56,259 nucleotides of DNA from Clostridiales bacterium (GTDB taxonomy: Bacteria > Bacillota > Clostridia > Tissierellales > GPF-1): NCBI GenBank assembly GCA_013619125.1, contig JABXKS010000049.1:1-56259 (forward strand), in the 5' to 3' direction. The notes under the pieces were generated by a model. It made no database searches, was not told the origin of the DNA, and saw only the letters and a list, made by a program, of their open reading frames with translations. Within the stretch, counting starts at the first letter, position 1; each line of letters opens with the position of its first letter. This document shows, piece by piece, positions 1 to 8,867 of the stretch. A program made the translations under genes and the position numbers.

Positions 1-1
1 C

Positions 2-285
2 CGTACGATTATCAGGTGGCGCCAACAAGGCGGCGGTCAAGATCAACGCAAGGGGCCTTCGGCAGCACCTGTAAACAAGCTCAGTGAGCAGGAGCGGCAA
101 CAGGTACTGGATATATCCAACAGTGCGCCGTTTCGGGATCTTTCTCCCAAGCAGATCGTCCCCAAGCTCGCCGACCAGGGTGTTTATCTGGCCTCTGAAT
201 CGACTTTTTACCGTGTTCTCAAAGAGCATAAAATGCTGACCCACCGTCAGGCTTCCAAACCTGCAGTAACTCATCGTCCAAAACG
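2..285 (+). mobile_element. IS3-family transposase (OrfB) remnant
   Basis: An open frame from base 2 encodes the N-terminal part of an IS3-type OrfB: the helix-turn-helix region with LSPKQIVPKLADQGVYLASE followed by STFYRVLKEHKMLTHRQ. In intact IS3 elements this precedes the DDE integrase core, which is absent here: similarity fades between about 260 and 300 and the frame stops at 310. The left part lies outside the window. The segment is richer in GC than the genes to its right, which fits an acquired element. It is a dead fragment in the visible part. The right breakpoint is estimated by eye. Confidence 0.8.
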
Positions 286-380
286 GCACCGACTCTTGGC
301 GTTCCTTTGATTTCACTAATTTCATGTCTTGTACCCGCATCGGTAAAGACAAATGGATGATTGATAAATTCGATCTTCAT
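286..380 (-). pseudogene. 5' stub of a small gene cut by the IS3 relic
   Basis: An ATG at 380 is preceded by a good ribosome binding site (GGGGGATATC) and opens a frame beginning MKIEFINHPFVFTDAGTRHE. After about 30-40 residues the frame runs into DNA that reads as IS3 transposase on the other strand, so the original 3' end has been replaced. I do not recognise the product. It could alternatively be a short intact protein that happens to read through the IS junction. Confidence 0.35.
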
Positions 381-482
381 GATATCCCCCTTGCTTCTAT
401 AATGGCATAAGCATATCACGATCATTTTACAAACATAAGCCTTGACTTTTTCAGGCAAACCACATCGCTTGCAACTTCTGTT

Positions 483-1169
483 TCAAATCAGTTTTTCAAT
501 AATATATTCGTAGGCAGCAACTGCTTCTTTGCCACCTTCACTCAATTCATAATGCCCTTTTGTTACGCGATTAAAGTATCCATAATAGTCCTTCTGCAAG
601 ATAGATCCCGTCTTTTCTCCCGCCAGTCCACGAATTTCCGCTACTTTCATCATTCCATTTTTTGAAAGCAAACCAGCAATCAACAAGGCGTTCTCTCGAT
701 ACGCCGTAATTTTCTTCCCTCTTTGTCCACCCAGATTATAATCACCGCTGCGCATAGATTTTTCCTTGAGCGCCCTCTCTCGTATCTTTTTATTCAACCG
801 TTGCGACTGTTTCAAATCAAAAATCGTCGGCTCCTCTTCAATGGTTGCAACCGTACCGCTTTCTTTGAAATGCACAAAAATTAAACCGATCCCAAGACGT
901 TTCAACAAATATGTTTTCTCTAAAAAGGTTTGAGACATTCGAACCTTATAACTCGGCTTTTTAATTGCAACATAGACCACCTCACTGATTTTCTGGCGCT
1001 GGGCACCTTGTACAATCAGCTTCAAATTGAGTTCCTTTTTTAGTTCAATCACGATCATATCATCATTCTTCGTCGCAAGCACGTCGATATCCAGGACTTC
1101 GGATTGCACCTCATATCCAAGCAATTCAAACAATTCTTTTACCGGTGCATACAATGCTGTTTCTTTCAT
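483..1169 (-). CDS. DUF2161 family putative PD-(D/E)XK phosphodiesterase
   Basis: A 228-residue protein. The N-terminal third has the PD-(D/E)XK nuclease fold signature: Asp29 in VLDIDVLA, a beta strand, then Glu42-x-Lys44 in IVIELKKE. The C-terminal half (about 150-228) is basic and looks like a winged-helix domain (KNGMMKVAEIRGLAGEKTG). Both halves match my memory of the DUF2161 family, annotated as a putative PD-(D/E)XK phosphodiesterase of unknown substrate. The ATG at 1169 has an AAGGGAG site upstream. It stands alone, separated from the two-component region, and has no restriction or toxin partner nearby. The family call is fairly sure; the biological role is unknown. Confidence 0.75.
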   Translation of the reverse strand: MKETALYAPVKELFELLGYEVQSEVLDIDVLATKNDDMIVIELKKELNLKLIVQGAQRQKISEVVYVAIKKPSYKVRMSQTFLEKTYLLKRLGIGLIFVHFKESGTVATIEEEPTIFDLKQSQRLNKKIRERALKEKSMRSGDYNLGGQRGKKITAYRENALLIAGLLSKNGMMKVAEIRGLAGEKTGSILQKDYYGYFNRVTKGHYELSEGGKEAVAAYEYIIEKLI

Positions 1170-1605
1170 AACGCCGCTCCCTTATCCGTAGGCGATCCGC
1201 CAGATCTTCTTTTCTTCCATTTTAGTTATGAGAAGGGCTTGTGTCAAATCTCCGATGTGCTTTGACAGGCGAGAGAGCGTCATAAAAAACGCGTTCTCGA
1301 CAATAAATCAAGAATACATTGATTTTGCGACTGCATGTCATGTATCTCTTCACGAATGAAGATTGTCGTTCTCCAAGAGATTGCCGCCGCATTCAAGACC
1401 TGGTCCGAAACAGTCTTCACTTTAAGCAATTTCAAGTATTGATTCCGACGCCTTTCCAAAAAAAACAGCCTGGTTTTAGAACTCAATAACCCATCCACTA
1501 TCCCTTTATGAAAAACATGGCACTATGTTGTCATCCACCCCGTCATCATCCAGCTTCCCTCCATAGACAATTTGCCCATTCCCCATGTACTGGGCAACCA
1601 AAATA
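1170..1605. other. Gene-poor stretch with one weak ORF
   Basis: Apart from the doubtful 72-codon frame at 1280-1498 I see no gene, RNA or repeat here. The stretch separates the DUF2161 gene from the terminator of the FMN-lipoprotein gene. Confidence 0.4.
1280..1498 (-). CDS. Doubtful small ORF, 72 codons
   Basis: An ATG at 1498 has an AAAGGGA element seven bases upstream and opens a 72-residue basic, mostly helical frame (RLFFLERRRNQYLKLLKVK near the start). It has no recognisable domain, signal peptide or membrane segment. It could be a real small protein or a chance frame. Only the ribosome binding site argues for it. Confidence 0.25.
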   Translation of the reverse strand: MDGLLSSKTRLFFLERRRNQYLKLLKVKTVSDQVLNAAAISWRTTIFIREEIHDMQSQNQCILDLLSRTRFL

Positions 1606-1637
1606 GAGCACATTATCGCATTCGCGATAACGTGCTC
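1606..1637 (-). terminator. Intrinsic terminator of the FMN-lipoprotein gene
   Basis: Arms GAGCACATTATCGC and GCGATAACGTGCTC pair with one mismatch around an ATTC loop. On the minus strand the hairpin is followed by TATTTTGG. It lies about 70 bases past the stop at 1706. Confidence 0.7.
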
Positions 1638-1705
1638 CTCACTTAGTTATTACTTGGATTTGCTCTGCTTTCTAACCAGTTCTTTACCGATTATATTTGA
1701 TGCTA

Positions 1706-2758
1706 TTAGAATCTACCTTTAACGACTTCTTCTTCTGAAATAATTCCCGCTGCCACTAAAGCTCTTTGAAATGATGTGTTTTCTCGAGAGATTCTTACAG
1801 TCGCCCCTGAGATCGAATCATAAGACTTTTGAATCGTTTTAGTTGCGCCTGAAACTTCGTCACTATTGATACCAAAGAAATTGTCTTCGTTGATGCCCAA
1901 TTTGTACGCTTCCCCTTCATGATTGGTACCGGCATAATCTGTTAATCCAGTTAACTCTGTCGCATTTTTGCCGATCATGAACGCAGCAATATTTTTATAG
2001 TTGCCATCCCAACCGCCTGCTGAATGAAAACCATAAGATGCTTCGAGTGGTTGAGGTTTCCCATCCGCAAAAATAACACCAGAAAGTTTCAAGAATTCTT
2101 CTACAGTCGTATCGTCGGTAACTGTTTCATAGATGCCACGAAGATTGATAACATGTGAATAGATGCTTACATCCAATACTGAAAGCTCATCGAGTTCTTC
2201 TAGGCTTTTGGGTTTCATCAAACCGGAAGTTGATGTTAATACCGTGGGAATAAAGTGTTCATTAATTTTCAATTCGCCAAATTTCATGTCGAAATCAAAT
2301 CCGCTTTCAAACTTCACTTCCATCAAATATCTTGTAATCGGATCCACGATACCGTAGGCTACTGTTCCCTCATCATCGACACCCACTACATAAAGTGACA
2401 TCTTATCGTTTGTTTTGATTTCGAACATTGACTGTCCGCTTTCAACTTTTTCAGCGCCAATTGTCGCTTGAGTTGGTATAACGCTGGTATCAAAGGAAAC
2501 TGTTGCTGCAGGATTATTTCTCTTGATCCATTCATCGTCTTTAAGCTTTAAAAAATCCATTTCAACATCTGTTACAATACCGTTTTTATCCAATGTTAAT
2601 TTGGTAACAATTTTTTGAGTCGCATCTTCGAGAACAACACCTTTCGATTCGCCCTTCCAAGAAGTACCTGTATAAACGCCCGAGTAATCAGTACCCTTAC
2701 ACGCTGTAAATGATACAAGCATCATTAGAACCAGCACTACAGTTATTAGTTTTTTCAT
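1706..2758 (-). CDS. FMN-binding domain lipoprotein
   Basis: A secreted lipoprotein of 350 residues from the ATG at 2758, chosen over an in-frame ATG 33 bases upstream because GGAGG lies just before it. The signal peptide MKKLITVVLVLMMLVSFTAC ends in a lipobox cysteine. The C-terminal third carries two SGAT motifs (DEVSGATKT and DSISGATVR). The S/TGAT motif of FMN_bind proteins such as RnfG and NqrC is where FMN is attached covalently through the threonine. The first part (about 30-190) resembles a repeat of lipocalin-like strands without a family I can name. It sits downstream of the NarL-type two-component genes on the same strand, which may control it. A role in extracytoplasmic electron transfer is inferred; two SGAT motifs so close together is unusual. 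Confidence 0.75.
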   Translation of the reverse strand: MKKLITVVLVLMMLVSFTACKGTDYSGVYTGTSWKGESKGVVLEDATQKIVTKLTLDKNGIVTDVEMDFLKLKDDEWIKRNNPAATVSFDTSVIPTQATIGAEKVESGQSMFEIKTNDKMSLYVVGVDDEGTVAYGIVDPITRYLMEVKFESGFDFDMKFGELKINEHFIPTVLTSTSGLMKPKSLEELDELSVLDVSIYSHVINLRGIYETVTDDTTVEEFLKLSGVIFADGKPQPLEASYGFHSAGGWDGNYKNIAAFMIGKNATELTGLTDYAGTNHEGEAYKLGINEDNFFGINSDEVSGATKTIQKSYDSISGATVRISRENTSFQRALVAAGIISEEEVVKGRF

Positions 2759-2838
2759 GTTTTCCTCCAAAGTCATTGTTAAATTAATCACACTAATTCT
2801 TCTTAATCTTACCCCAGAGTCCTTCTGCTAACAATTGT

Positions 2839-2870
2839 CAAATGTCCCATTCTCGAGGGACATTTGTCCC
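2839..2870. promoter_or_regulatory. Triple GGGACA/TGTCCC element between response regulator and lipoprotein gene
   Basis: CAAATGTCCC (2839-2848) and GGGACATTTG (2857-2866) are perfect 10-bp arms around an 8-base spacer. GGGACA at 2857-2862 also pairs with TGTCCC at 2865-2870, so three half-sites overlap. There is no U-tract after the hairpin on either strand, so a terminator is less likely than a binding site, possibly for the adjacent LuxR-type regulator. It lies directly after the regulator's stop and about 80 bases before the lipoprotein start. Confidence 0.45.
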
Positions 2871-3496
2871 TAATGTTTATGCTCCACCCAAAAAAGTGCC
2901 GCTTCCGTGCGATTGTTGACATTGATTTTTTCGAAGATCCTCGTTAAATAATTTCTGACCGTTTTTTCTGAAATAAATAATTCTTTGCTTATTTCTTTGT
3001 TTTTTAGTCCTTTTGCCAGAAGATTTAAAATGTCTTTCTCTTTAACCGTCAAATCATACAGTTTCGTATCCCCTTTTACTGCATCTACAAGTGAGGAAAG
3101 CAGGCTCGGATCAACGCTTTTTTCACCCCCTAAAACCTTTTCAATCGCATTCATAATTGCATTTTTATCAATCGTTTTCATCAAATAACCATCGGCGCCC
3201 GCTTGCAATGCCTCTCTAATCATGAATTCATCACAAAATGCCGATAAAATAATGATTTTTATCTCGGGATAAGTTCTCTTTATTTCGTGACACATGGTAA
3301 CGCCATCTCCATCTGGCAACTTATAGTCAAGTAGAATTAAATCAGGTTTGCACCTCTCAATTTTTCTAAAAGCCTCAGCACTACTTCCAGCATCACAATG
3401 AACCTCATACTCTGTATTATTTTCAATAATCGCCGTCAACCCTAACCGTACAACTGCGTGATCATCGACAATCATAATTTTAATTTTATCGTCCAT
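2870..3496 (-). CDS. NarL/FixJ-type LuxR response regulator
   Basis: A 208-residue response regulator. The receiver domain (1-120) has the acidic pair Asp11-Asp12 (IMIVDDHAVVRLG), the phosphoacceptor Asp57 (LILLDYKLPDGDG) and the conserved Lys107. A LuxR-type helix-turn-helix fills about 145-205 (LTVKEKDILNLLAKGLKNKE). Its start codon directly follows the stop codon of the histidine kinase (TAA-ATG), so translation is coupled and the two are partners. It should bind DNA after phosphorylation. The GGGACA repeats just downstream are candidate targets. Confidence 0.93.
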   Translation of the reverse strand: MDDKIKIMIVDDHAVVRLGLTAIIENNTEYEVHCDAGSSAEAFRKIERCKPDLILLDYKLPDGDGVTMCHEIKRTYPEIKIIILSAFCDEFMIREALQAGADGYLMKTIDKNAIMNAIEKVLGGEKSVDPSLLSSLVDAVKGDTKLYDLTVKEKDILNLLAKGLKNKEISKELFISEKTVRNYLTRIFEKINVNNRTEAALFWVEHKH

Positions 3497-4822
3497 TTAA
3501 TCCCCCCAAGGCAAATAAAGTTCAATTTGCGTGCCCGCCTCACTGCTTTTAAAATGTATTTCGCCTGATACTATATTCATTCGTTCTATCATAGCTGTTA
3601 TACCCATTCCGCCTTTGCTTTCAAGCTCAGAAACATTAAACCCGCACCCATCATCACTTATCGTAATTCTTAGCCCGGTAATTGTTGACTTCATATTTAT
3701 TAAAACAATCGTACATCCACTGTGTTTAAGCGCATTAATAACACTTTCTCTAACGATGTAGTAAATATGGTTTACTTCTTCCAATTCAAGAAAACCATAT
3801 TCGATCTCGGTTTCTGGATTCTTTAGTACGATCTTTGCCAAATGGTTATCTTGTAAACTCATTACCATCGATTGAAGCTTGACATACAAATCGCTGATAT
3901 CATTCTTTTCAAACATTGACGTTTTTATAAAGCCTCGAATACTTTCCATCGTTCCATTCAAACTGAATTTGAGTTGCCCAATTATGTTTATCGGTTTTCC
4001 AGCTGAACGAGCTTGCTCTTCGAGTTGTTCAAGTTGCAGTCCAATCGAAAATAAATCCTGCAAAACGACATCATGCATTTCTCTTGCTATTCGCTTTTGT
4101 TCTTCTCCAATCCCTTGTCTGGCAATGAGATAAGACATCCTCTTCTCATTTTCCCATTTAATGATTCTTATCACACTGACAAATGAGATTGTCAGTAGAA
4201 CCGCTAATATTGTTCGTCCCAGCTCTATCCGCAACCCAAACCATCTTTGAAATAAATTTTGAGTCATTAACTGTGTTGCCCCATAGACAATCAACAGTCC
4301 AGCCATAGCATACAGTCGATTGCGTATTCCTTTTAGTTTCCCATAATATTTGTCTTTCGTAATGACAATAAGACCTAATCCTGCGCTTATCGCGCTTGGC
4401 CCCCCCATTAAAATACGTACTGACAAACTCAAATCCCAAAACGCGATTCCAAACACATGAGTCGCAACTGACACAACAACTACCAGAAAAGATATAAACT
4501 TAAAGTTCTGATGCGAGACTCTGCGGAACACAAGCTTTGCCGCAAAAAGCCATAGAAATGCAAATGAAGCCGTTCCCAAAATGCCAATGATGGTCCTGAT
4601 ACTATTGTAATTCGAAGCAAATAAGCTGGTGTACGACAACATGATTAACCACTCTAATATACCGTGAAAGAGTCCAAATAACCCCAAAAATGGAATTGCT
4701 TCAACCAGCGGATATGCTTTATACCGATTATTCGCTTGAAGGATCGCCCCAATTCCAAGGGTATAGAATGCAAGGCCATAAATAAAATAGATTAATATAA
4801 GAGTACTTAAAGAGTCGTTCAT
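3497..4822 (-). CDS. Membrane sensor histidine kinase, NarX/LiaS-like (HisKA_3)
   Basis: A 441-residue sensor kinase. About seven hydrophobic segments occupy residues 1-220 with almost no extracytoplasmic domain, so it probably senses a membrane or intramembrane signal. The HisKA_3 dimerisation box has phospho-acceptor His250 (IAREMHDVVLQDLFSIGLQL), followed by an HATPase_c domain with DDGCGFN and GGMGITAMIERM. This layout matches the kinase class that partners LuxR-type regulators. The ATG at 4822 follows GAGGTGATGGG. It is first in an operon with the regulator. The signal cannot be told from the sequence. Confidence 0.92.
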   Translation of the reverse strand: MNDSLSTLILIYFIYGLAFYTLGIGAILQANNRYKAYPLVEAIPFLGLFGLFHGILEWLIMLSYTSLFASNYNSIRTIIGILGTASFAFLWLFAAKLVFRRVSHQNFKFISFLVVVVSVATHVFGIAFWDLSLSVRILMGGPSAISAGLGLIVITKDKYYGKLKGIRNRLYAMAGLLIVYGATQLMTQNLFQRWFGLRIELGRTILAVLLTISFVSVIRIIKWENEKRMSYLIARQGIGEEQKRIAREMHDVVLQDLFSIGLQLEQLEEQARSAGKPINIIGQLKFSLNGTMESIRGFIKTSMFEKNDISDLYVKLQSMVMSLQDNHLAKIVLKNPETEIEYGFLELEEVNHIYYIVRESVINALKHSGCTIVLINMKSTITGLRITISDDGCGFNVSELESKGGMGITAMIERMNIVSGEIHFKSSEAGTQIELYLPWGD

Positions 4823-5074
4823 CCCATCACCTCATCTTTAACACTATCAGCATCATGCGTGCACTGAGTCTGACATTTTTCAGCTGTTTTTAGAAAGCGC
4901 CTTCTCTTTTGCAAATTAGAATTAACATTGTTTTCTATAAAAGTGCATCAATACCCAACGATGGATCAGGTTTCCTTTTGTCGAGTACTCCAACAATAAT
5001 CTTAATGATAACGATTGTCAACTAGAAGCTATAAAGGGTTGATTGCCACATTAGTCAACTCATAAATCATAAAA
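4823..5074. other. Intergenic region upstream of the two-component operon
   Basis: It should contain the promoter of the kinase-regulator operon, but I see no convincing -35/-10 pair. It holds no small gene, RNA or repeat that I can support. Confidence 0.4.
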
Positions 5075-5106
5075 GGAGGAATCCTCTTTGAACGAAGGAT
5101 TCCTCC
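5075..5106. terminator. Bidirectional hairpin terminator after the 5'-nucleotidase gene
   Basis: Arms GGAGGAATCCT and AGGATTCCTCC are perfectly complementary. U-rich tails occur on both sides (ACTTTTTTAG on plus, TTTTATGATTT on minus). It lies 23 bases past the minus-strand stop at 5129. Confidence 0.85.
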
Positions 5107-5128
5107 ACTTTTTTAGTTTGCCCCAGTC

Positions 5129-7075
5129 TTATTGTGCAACTGGGAAATACAGCATCTGATCCACATAAATCAAGTTAGGATTTGCCAATGCATTGATTAG
5201 CGCCGCATCCTTCCACGTCACTCCGTATTTTTGGGAGATTCTCCAAAGAACATCACCAGACTTGACCTTATACGCCTCTGACTTCAAATCCCCTGATTTC
5301 ATCAAGCTAATCAGATTCAACGCTTCCACATTGAGTGTCCTTCCATCTTCCGATGTAGGAATCGCGATTTCGCCGTTGCGAACCATTGCAAATACCGCTT
5401 CTCGCGCTGGAATATCAAGCTCTGCGCCAATTAGTTTCCAGTTATTGTCCACGGTTGGCATCAAGACTCCATTTTTCTCTTCAATTGTGTATTTGATGAT
5501 CAAGTCACGTATACGGCCAGCATCCTGCATCAATGTATACGAGTTGTAGTACTCATCGTCCAAATCAACTAAACCAAGACTGATCAAGGTTCCGAATCTG
5601 TAGTTGTTTACAGCCAACTTGTATATTTTGTTCATATCCAACGGTTCTCCGCCGACCAACACGTTCTTAACACGATTTCCCGCTTCTTTTGTAATGTCGA
5701 TCTCGTATGTCATTCCCGAGAACATATCATAGTTATATCCGCGAATCTCAGGATTGAAACTGATTGTCACATCACCAGGCGTATATGTGTTGTAGTAGGT
5801 TACCGACCACTCCATATACTTCAGCATATTTTCTCCAGAGATGTTGACGCCTGAAAGCGTATTCGGATACTTGTAGATGAAGGCAACATCCTTCCTCATA
5901 AAGTCACCGCCAGTCAAGTTTGAACCGAAGTTAAACAATGCTGCAGAAGAAAGATCCGCATCTGTATAAAACATCTGTACTTCATTGATCAAATCAATAA
6001 CTGCTGTATCTTCAACTTGAGCAGTAGGCAGCGTCGTGATCTTCGCTTCCCCCGTAATATAGTCCGGTCGTTCGATAAAGTCATTCGAAATCTTGCCGAC
6101 TACCGTGTTCGCATCTTCGATCGATGTATCATGTACGTCCGCAAATGTATCCAAAATCTCTTGATCAGGCTCAACCTCATAAGTCTCAAGGTTTGTTGCC
6201 TGAACACCTAAAACCTCTCCAGCTTTTGAAACCTTGATTTCTAGCTTGCCTAAAGCCCAGCCATATTTTCCAGGTTCAATCAACTGCACACCGTTCACCA
6301 CTTCATTGATTTTCGAGTGCGCATGTCCCATCATAATTGCATCGAATTGTGGATAGGTTTCCGCCACTAAACGACCGCCTTCATATCCATGTTCGCCTTC
6401 AGGTCCAATATGATACGCGCCGATCAGCACGTCATACTGCCCTTCGATTTCATCCAAAACCTTGCCGGTCTCTTCAAGGACCCCTTTGAATTCCAATCCG
6501 TCAAAATGGCTTGGACTTGATGCCTCCCATATAGGGATATGCGGGGGAATCATACCGATTACCGCAACTCTAACCCCATCGATTTCAAAAATTTGATAGC
6601 CGTCCAACCATCTTTCACCGGTTGCTTTCTTATAAATATTTGCAGCAAGCACGGTGCCTTCAAACGCTTCCACATTTTTCTTCAAGAAATCCAACTCGAA
6701 GTTGAACTCATGATTCCCAAGGGTCCAAAGATCATAACCCATCATATTCATTGCCTCAACCATCGGATGAACATCCCTGTCATTAAACAACTCCGCACTG
6801 TTATCCTGAACCGTATCTCCTGTATCAATCAGAATCAGATTCGGATTCTTCGCCCTTTCCTCCTTGATCAACGCATAGATCTTTGCAAATCCTGCATCCT
6901 TGTCCACTTCATCAACCGCATAATCATGGGCATAAATTCGTCCATGCATATCTGTAGTTTGAAGGATGGTGATTGTGATATCCTCATCAGCTGCAAAACC
7001 AGTCCACATGGTAGTCATCATCATAAGTAAAACCAACACTAATGCCAATGATTTCCGTGTCGTTCCATTCATCAT
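5129..7075 (-). CDS. Secreted 5'-nucleotidase/cyclic phosphodiesterase with C-terminal LysM
   Basis: A 648-residue exported metallophosphoesterase. A signal peptide (1-29) ends near GFAADE. The catalytic domain has the calcineurin-like motifs TTDMHGRI (Asp42, His44), DTGDTVQ (Asp84), GNHEFNF (Asn121-His122) and GHAHSKI. A 5'-nucleotidase C-terminal domain follows at about 330-560. The last 45 residues are a LysM module (YKVKSGDVLWRISQKYGV), which binds cell-wall glycan. It probably releases phosphate and nucleosides from extracellular nucleotides while held in the wall. The ATG at 7075 follows GGGAGG by eight bases; a second ATG follows directly. A TATAAT at 7143-7148 on this strand is a candidate -10. 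It is transcribed alone. Confidence 0.92.
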   Translation of the reverse strand: MMNGTTRKSLALVLVLLMMMTTMWTGFAADEDITITILQTTDMHGRIYAHDYAVDEVDKDAGFAKIYALIKEERAKNPNLILIDTGDTVQDNSAELFNDRDVHPMVEAMNMMGYDLWTLGNHEFNFELDFLKKNVEAFEGTVLAANIYKKATGERWLDGYQIFEIDGVRVAVIGMIPPHIPIWEASSPSHFDGLEFKGVLEETGKVLDEIEGQYDVLIGAYHIGPEGEHGYEGGRLVAETYPQFDAIMMGHAHSKINEVVNGVQLIEPGKYGWALGKLEIKVSKAGEVLGVQATNLETYEVEPDQEILDTFADVHDTSIEDANTVVGKISNDFIERPDYITGEAKITTLPTAQVEDTAVIDLINEVQMFYTDADLSSAALFNFGSNLTGGDFMRKDVAFIYKYPNTLSGVNISGENMLKYMEWSVTYYNTYTPGDVTISFNPEIRGYNYDMFSGMTYEIDITKEAGNRVKNVLVGGEPLDMNKIYKLAVNNYRFGTLISLGLVDLDDEYYNSYTLMQDAGRIRDLIIKYTIEEKNGVLMPTVDNNWKLIGAELDIPAREAVFAMVRNGEIAIPTSEDGRTLNVEALNLISLMKSGDLKSEAYKVKSGDVLWRISQKYGVTWKDAALINALANPNLIYVDQMLYFPVAQ

Positions 7076-7348
7076 ATGTAAATCCTCCCATAAGATTTTT
7101 TACAGTCTGTATCGATCATGAAAACGGTACAACTGTATTTTCATTATATAATTAATAAATGGTACCGCGCAAACATAATGCGACAAATTTCCGTATAGTT
7201 GCATGAATCATTCTATATTTTTGGTAAATATAAGCAAATGATATGAATTCCAATTAAACTTATATTACAAAATAACAACTCATCCAAAGAAGAAATGCCG
7301 CCAGAACCCTCCTTTCTTTGTTAGATTCGGTAATAATCATTCGCGAAG

Positions 7349-8341
7349 TTACCCATCATGATTCAACACGTGAAGAGCCTTTAAGGTAATCCATTTCGAT
7401 GGCTCTCCCTTTTTCTCAATATCCACGATCATCTTTCCATTGTACGTGTTTTCAAGTTTCCACTTCCCATCGGATAATTGTTTTGCCTCTAGCAACTTTG
7501 TCGCTTCTTTCATTCTCTCGTCTTTCACGTTTAGATCCATAAGAATCGTAAGAATTTCAAGAATATCAGTCTGATACATAAGGGGAAATCCCAATCGTTT
7601 CCAACCTGGTTTAGACTCCTTTTTCAAATCATGACTTTGTTTGAAGATATGATGAATCAATATGAATTCTACAAGCTCATCAACTTTTGTTTTGACTGCA
7701 TCGCTACGCTGTTTTTCAGGTATCGCAGCCAACGCTTTGAGCGATTTGACGATCCCCATCAAACAGGTATGGCTGCTAAAGCACGCAACACGATTTTCAT
7801 ACTCCCATTCTGATAATGTAGGCTTGTCACCATCATCTGCCCTTTGATTTTTTACAATCCAATCAATTGAAGCCTGCACCCTCTTATCGTTTAGATGCCC
7901 CAGTTTTATTAACGCCCATGTCATGTTCCCTGTCAGACACGGAATCACTTTACTTGGTAATCCAGCATCCGATTTTTTCCCATACTCGATTGAAAATCCT
8001 CCATTTTCTGATGCCTGAGACATTCTAAAAACGAATTCACAGGCACGCTGTATCCGGTACTCTCCAGGGTCTGCTCCCAATTCTGCTAAAATCAGGAGTT
8101 GCCAAATTGTTCCTGTGTATTTCATTGTATAGAATTTCTTGGGATCCTCCCAAGACCCATCGTCATTCTGCTTATTTAAAATGTCTGGTACAATTCCAGA
8201 TTTCATAATCTGCTTTTGTGCGTTTATGAGCTCGGAATCCCCCTCCTCCAATCCCAATAAATATTTCATGGTATAGTATCTCACAGAAGGATTATCCTCT
8301 TCCAACAGCCATTTCACTAATTTTTCATTCCTCTTCATCAT
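7349..8341 (-). CDS. Terpene-cyclase-like alpha/alpha-toroid protein
   Basis: A soluble protein of 330 residues built of repeats typical of the prenyltransferase/squalene-cyclase alpha/alpha toroid: QNDDGSWED, ENGGFSIEYG, RADDGDKPT and LSDGKWKLE are QW-like or related repeat turns. It has no signal peptide and no obvious catalytic DxDD motif, so it is unlikely to be a real terpene cyclase. Many clostridial genomes carry such proteins without known function. The start at 8341 follows GGGAG; a second ATG follows at once. It is divergent from the tryptophan T-box. Confidence 0.65.
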   Translation of the reverse strand: MMKRNEKLVKWLLEEDNPSVRYYTMKYLLGLEEGDSELINAQKQIMKSGIVPDILNKQNDDGSWEDPKKFYTMKYTGTIWQLLILAELGADPGEYRIQRACEFVFRMSQASENGGFSIEYGKKSDAGLPSKVIPCLTGNMTWALIKLGHLNDKRVQASIDWIVKNQRADDGDKPTLSEWEYENRVACFSSHTCLMGIVKSLKALAAIPEKQRSDAVKTKVDELVEFILIHHIFKQSHDLKKESKPGWKRLGFPLMYQTDILEILTILMDLNVKDERMKEATKLLEAKQLSDGKWKLENTYNGKMIVDIEKKGEPSKWITLKALHVLNHDG

Positions 8342-8438
8342 GCATATCTCCCATTTGCTTCCTTTTTATCAGTTACCCATTTTCTATCCTCCAAAATCCC
8401 GTTCATTTGGACTATATTTTGAAAATTCAAAAAAACTA

Positions 8439-8467
8439 TTGACAAATCATCGAAAATTACATAGAAT
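8439..8467 (+). promoter_or_regulatory. Sigma-A promoter of trpB
   Basis: TTGACA at 8439-8444 and TAGAAT at 8462-8467, separated by exactly 17 bases, directly upstream of the T-box leader. Transcription should begin near 8474. Confidence 0.85.
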
Positions 8468-8474
8468 CAGCACA

Positions 8475-8755
8475 ATAATATAAATGTAAAACGTTGAGTA
8501 AGAAGAGTAGGTATACTTAAAAATCGTAGAGAGTCGGCAATGGTGAGAATCCGACATTTGAAGGTATGCTGAATGGGCTTATGAGTGGACGCTGAAAGAA
8601 TTCGAGTAGGCAACACGGGCATCTCCCGTTACAGAGATAGGATATCGGTTTTACCCGTATCTGAAAGAGTGGGTTATCATTGTGATAACCAATTGAGGTG
8701 GCACCACGCTAATTGCGTCCTCTATATGTTTATAAACATGTAGAGGGCTTTTTTT
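8475..8755 (+). ncRNA. Tryptophan T-box riboswitch leader
   Basis: The leader has a T-box Stem I (AGAGAGTCGGC onward) with a specifier loop GAATGGGC in which the codon after GAA is TGG (8574-8576), that is tryptophan. The conserved T-box AGGTGGCACCACG lies at 8696-8708 and is followed by a strong terminator hairpin. By family knowledge, uncharged tRNA-Trp pairs with the specifier and the T-box bulge and favours the antiterminator, so trpB is made when tryptophan is short. The TGG specifier agrees with the downstream gene. Confidence 0.93.
8719..8755 (+). terminator. Regulated terminator of the T-box
   Basis: CCTCTA and TAGAGG arms extended by a near-perfect ATGTTTATAAACAT stem, followed by seven T residues at 8749-8755. 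Part of the 5' arm can pair instead with the T-box region to form the antiterminator. Confidence 0.9.
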
Positions 8756-8867
8756 ATTGCTAAAAAGTAGGAATCTCGGTTTTCTTGATCATTCATTCCT
8801 TGATTCCATGAAGCGTCCCCCTGCATTGTTATTTCTTTACGAACTGGAACAATAAGGAGGCTTTATC

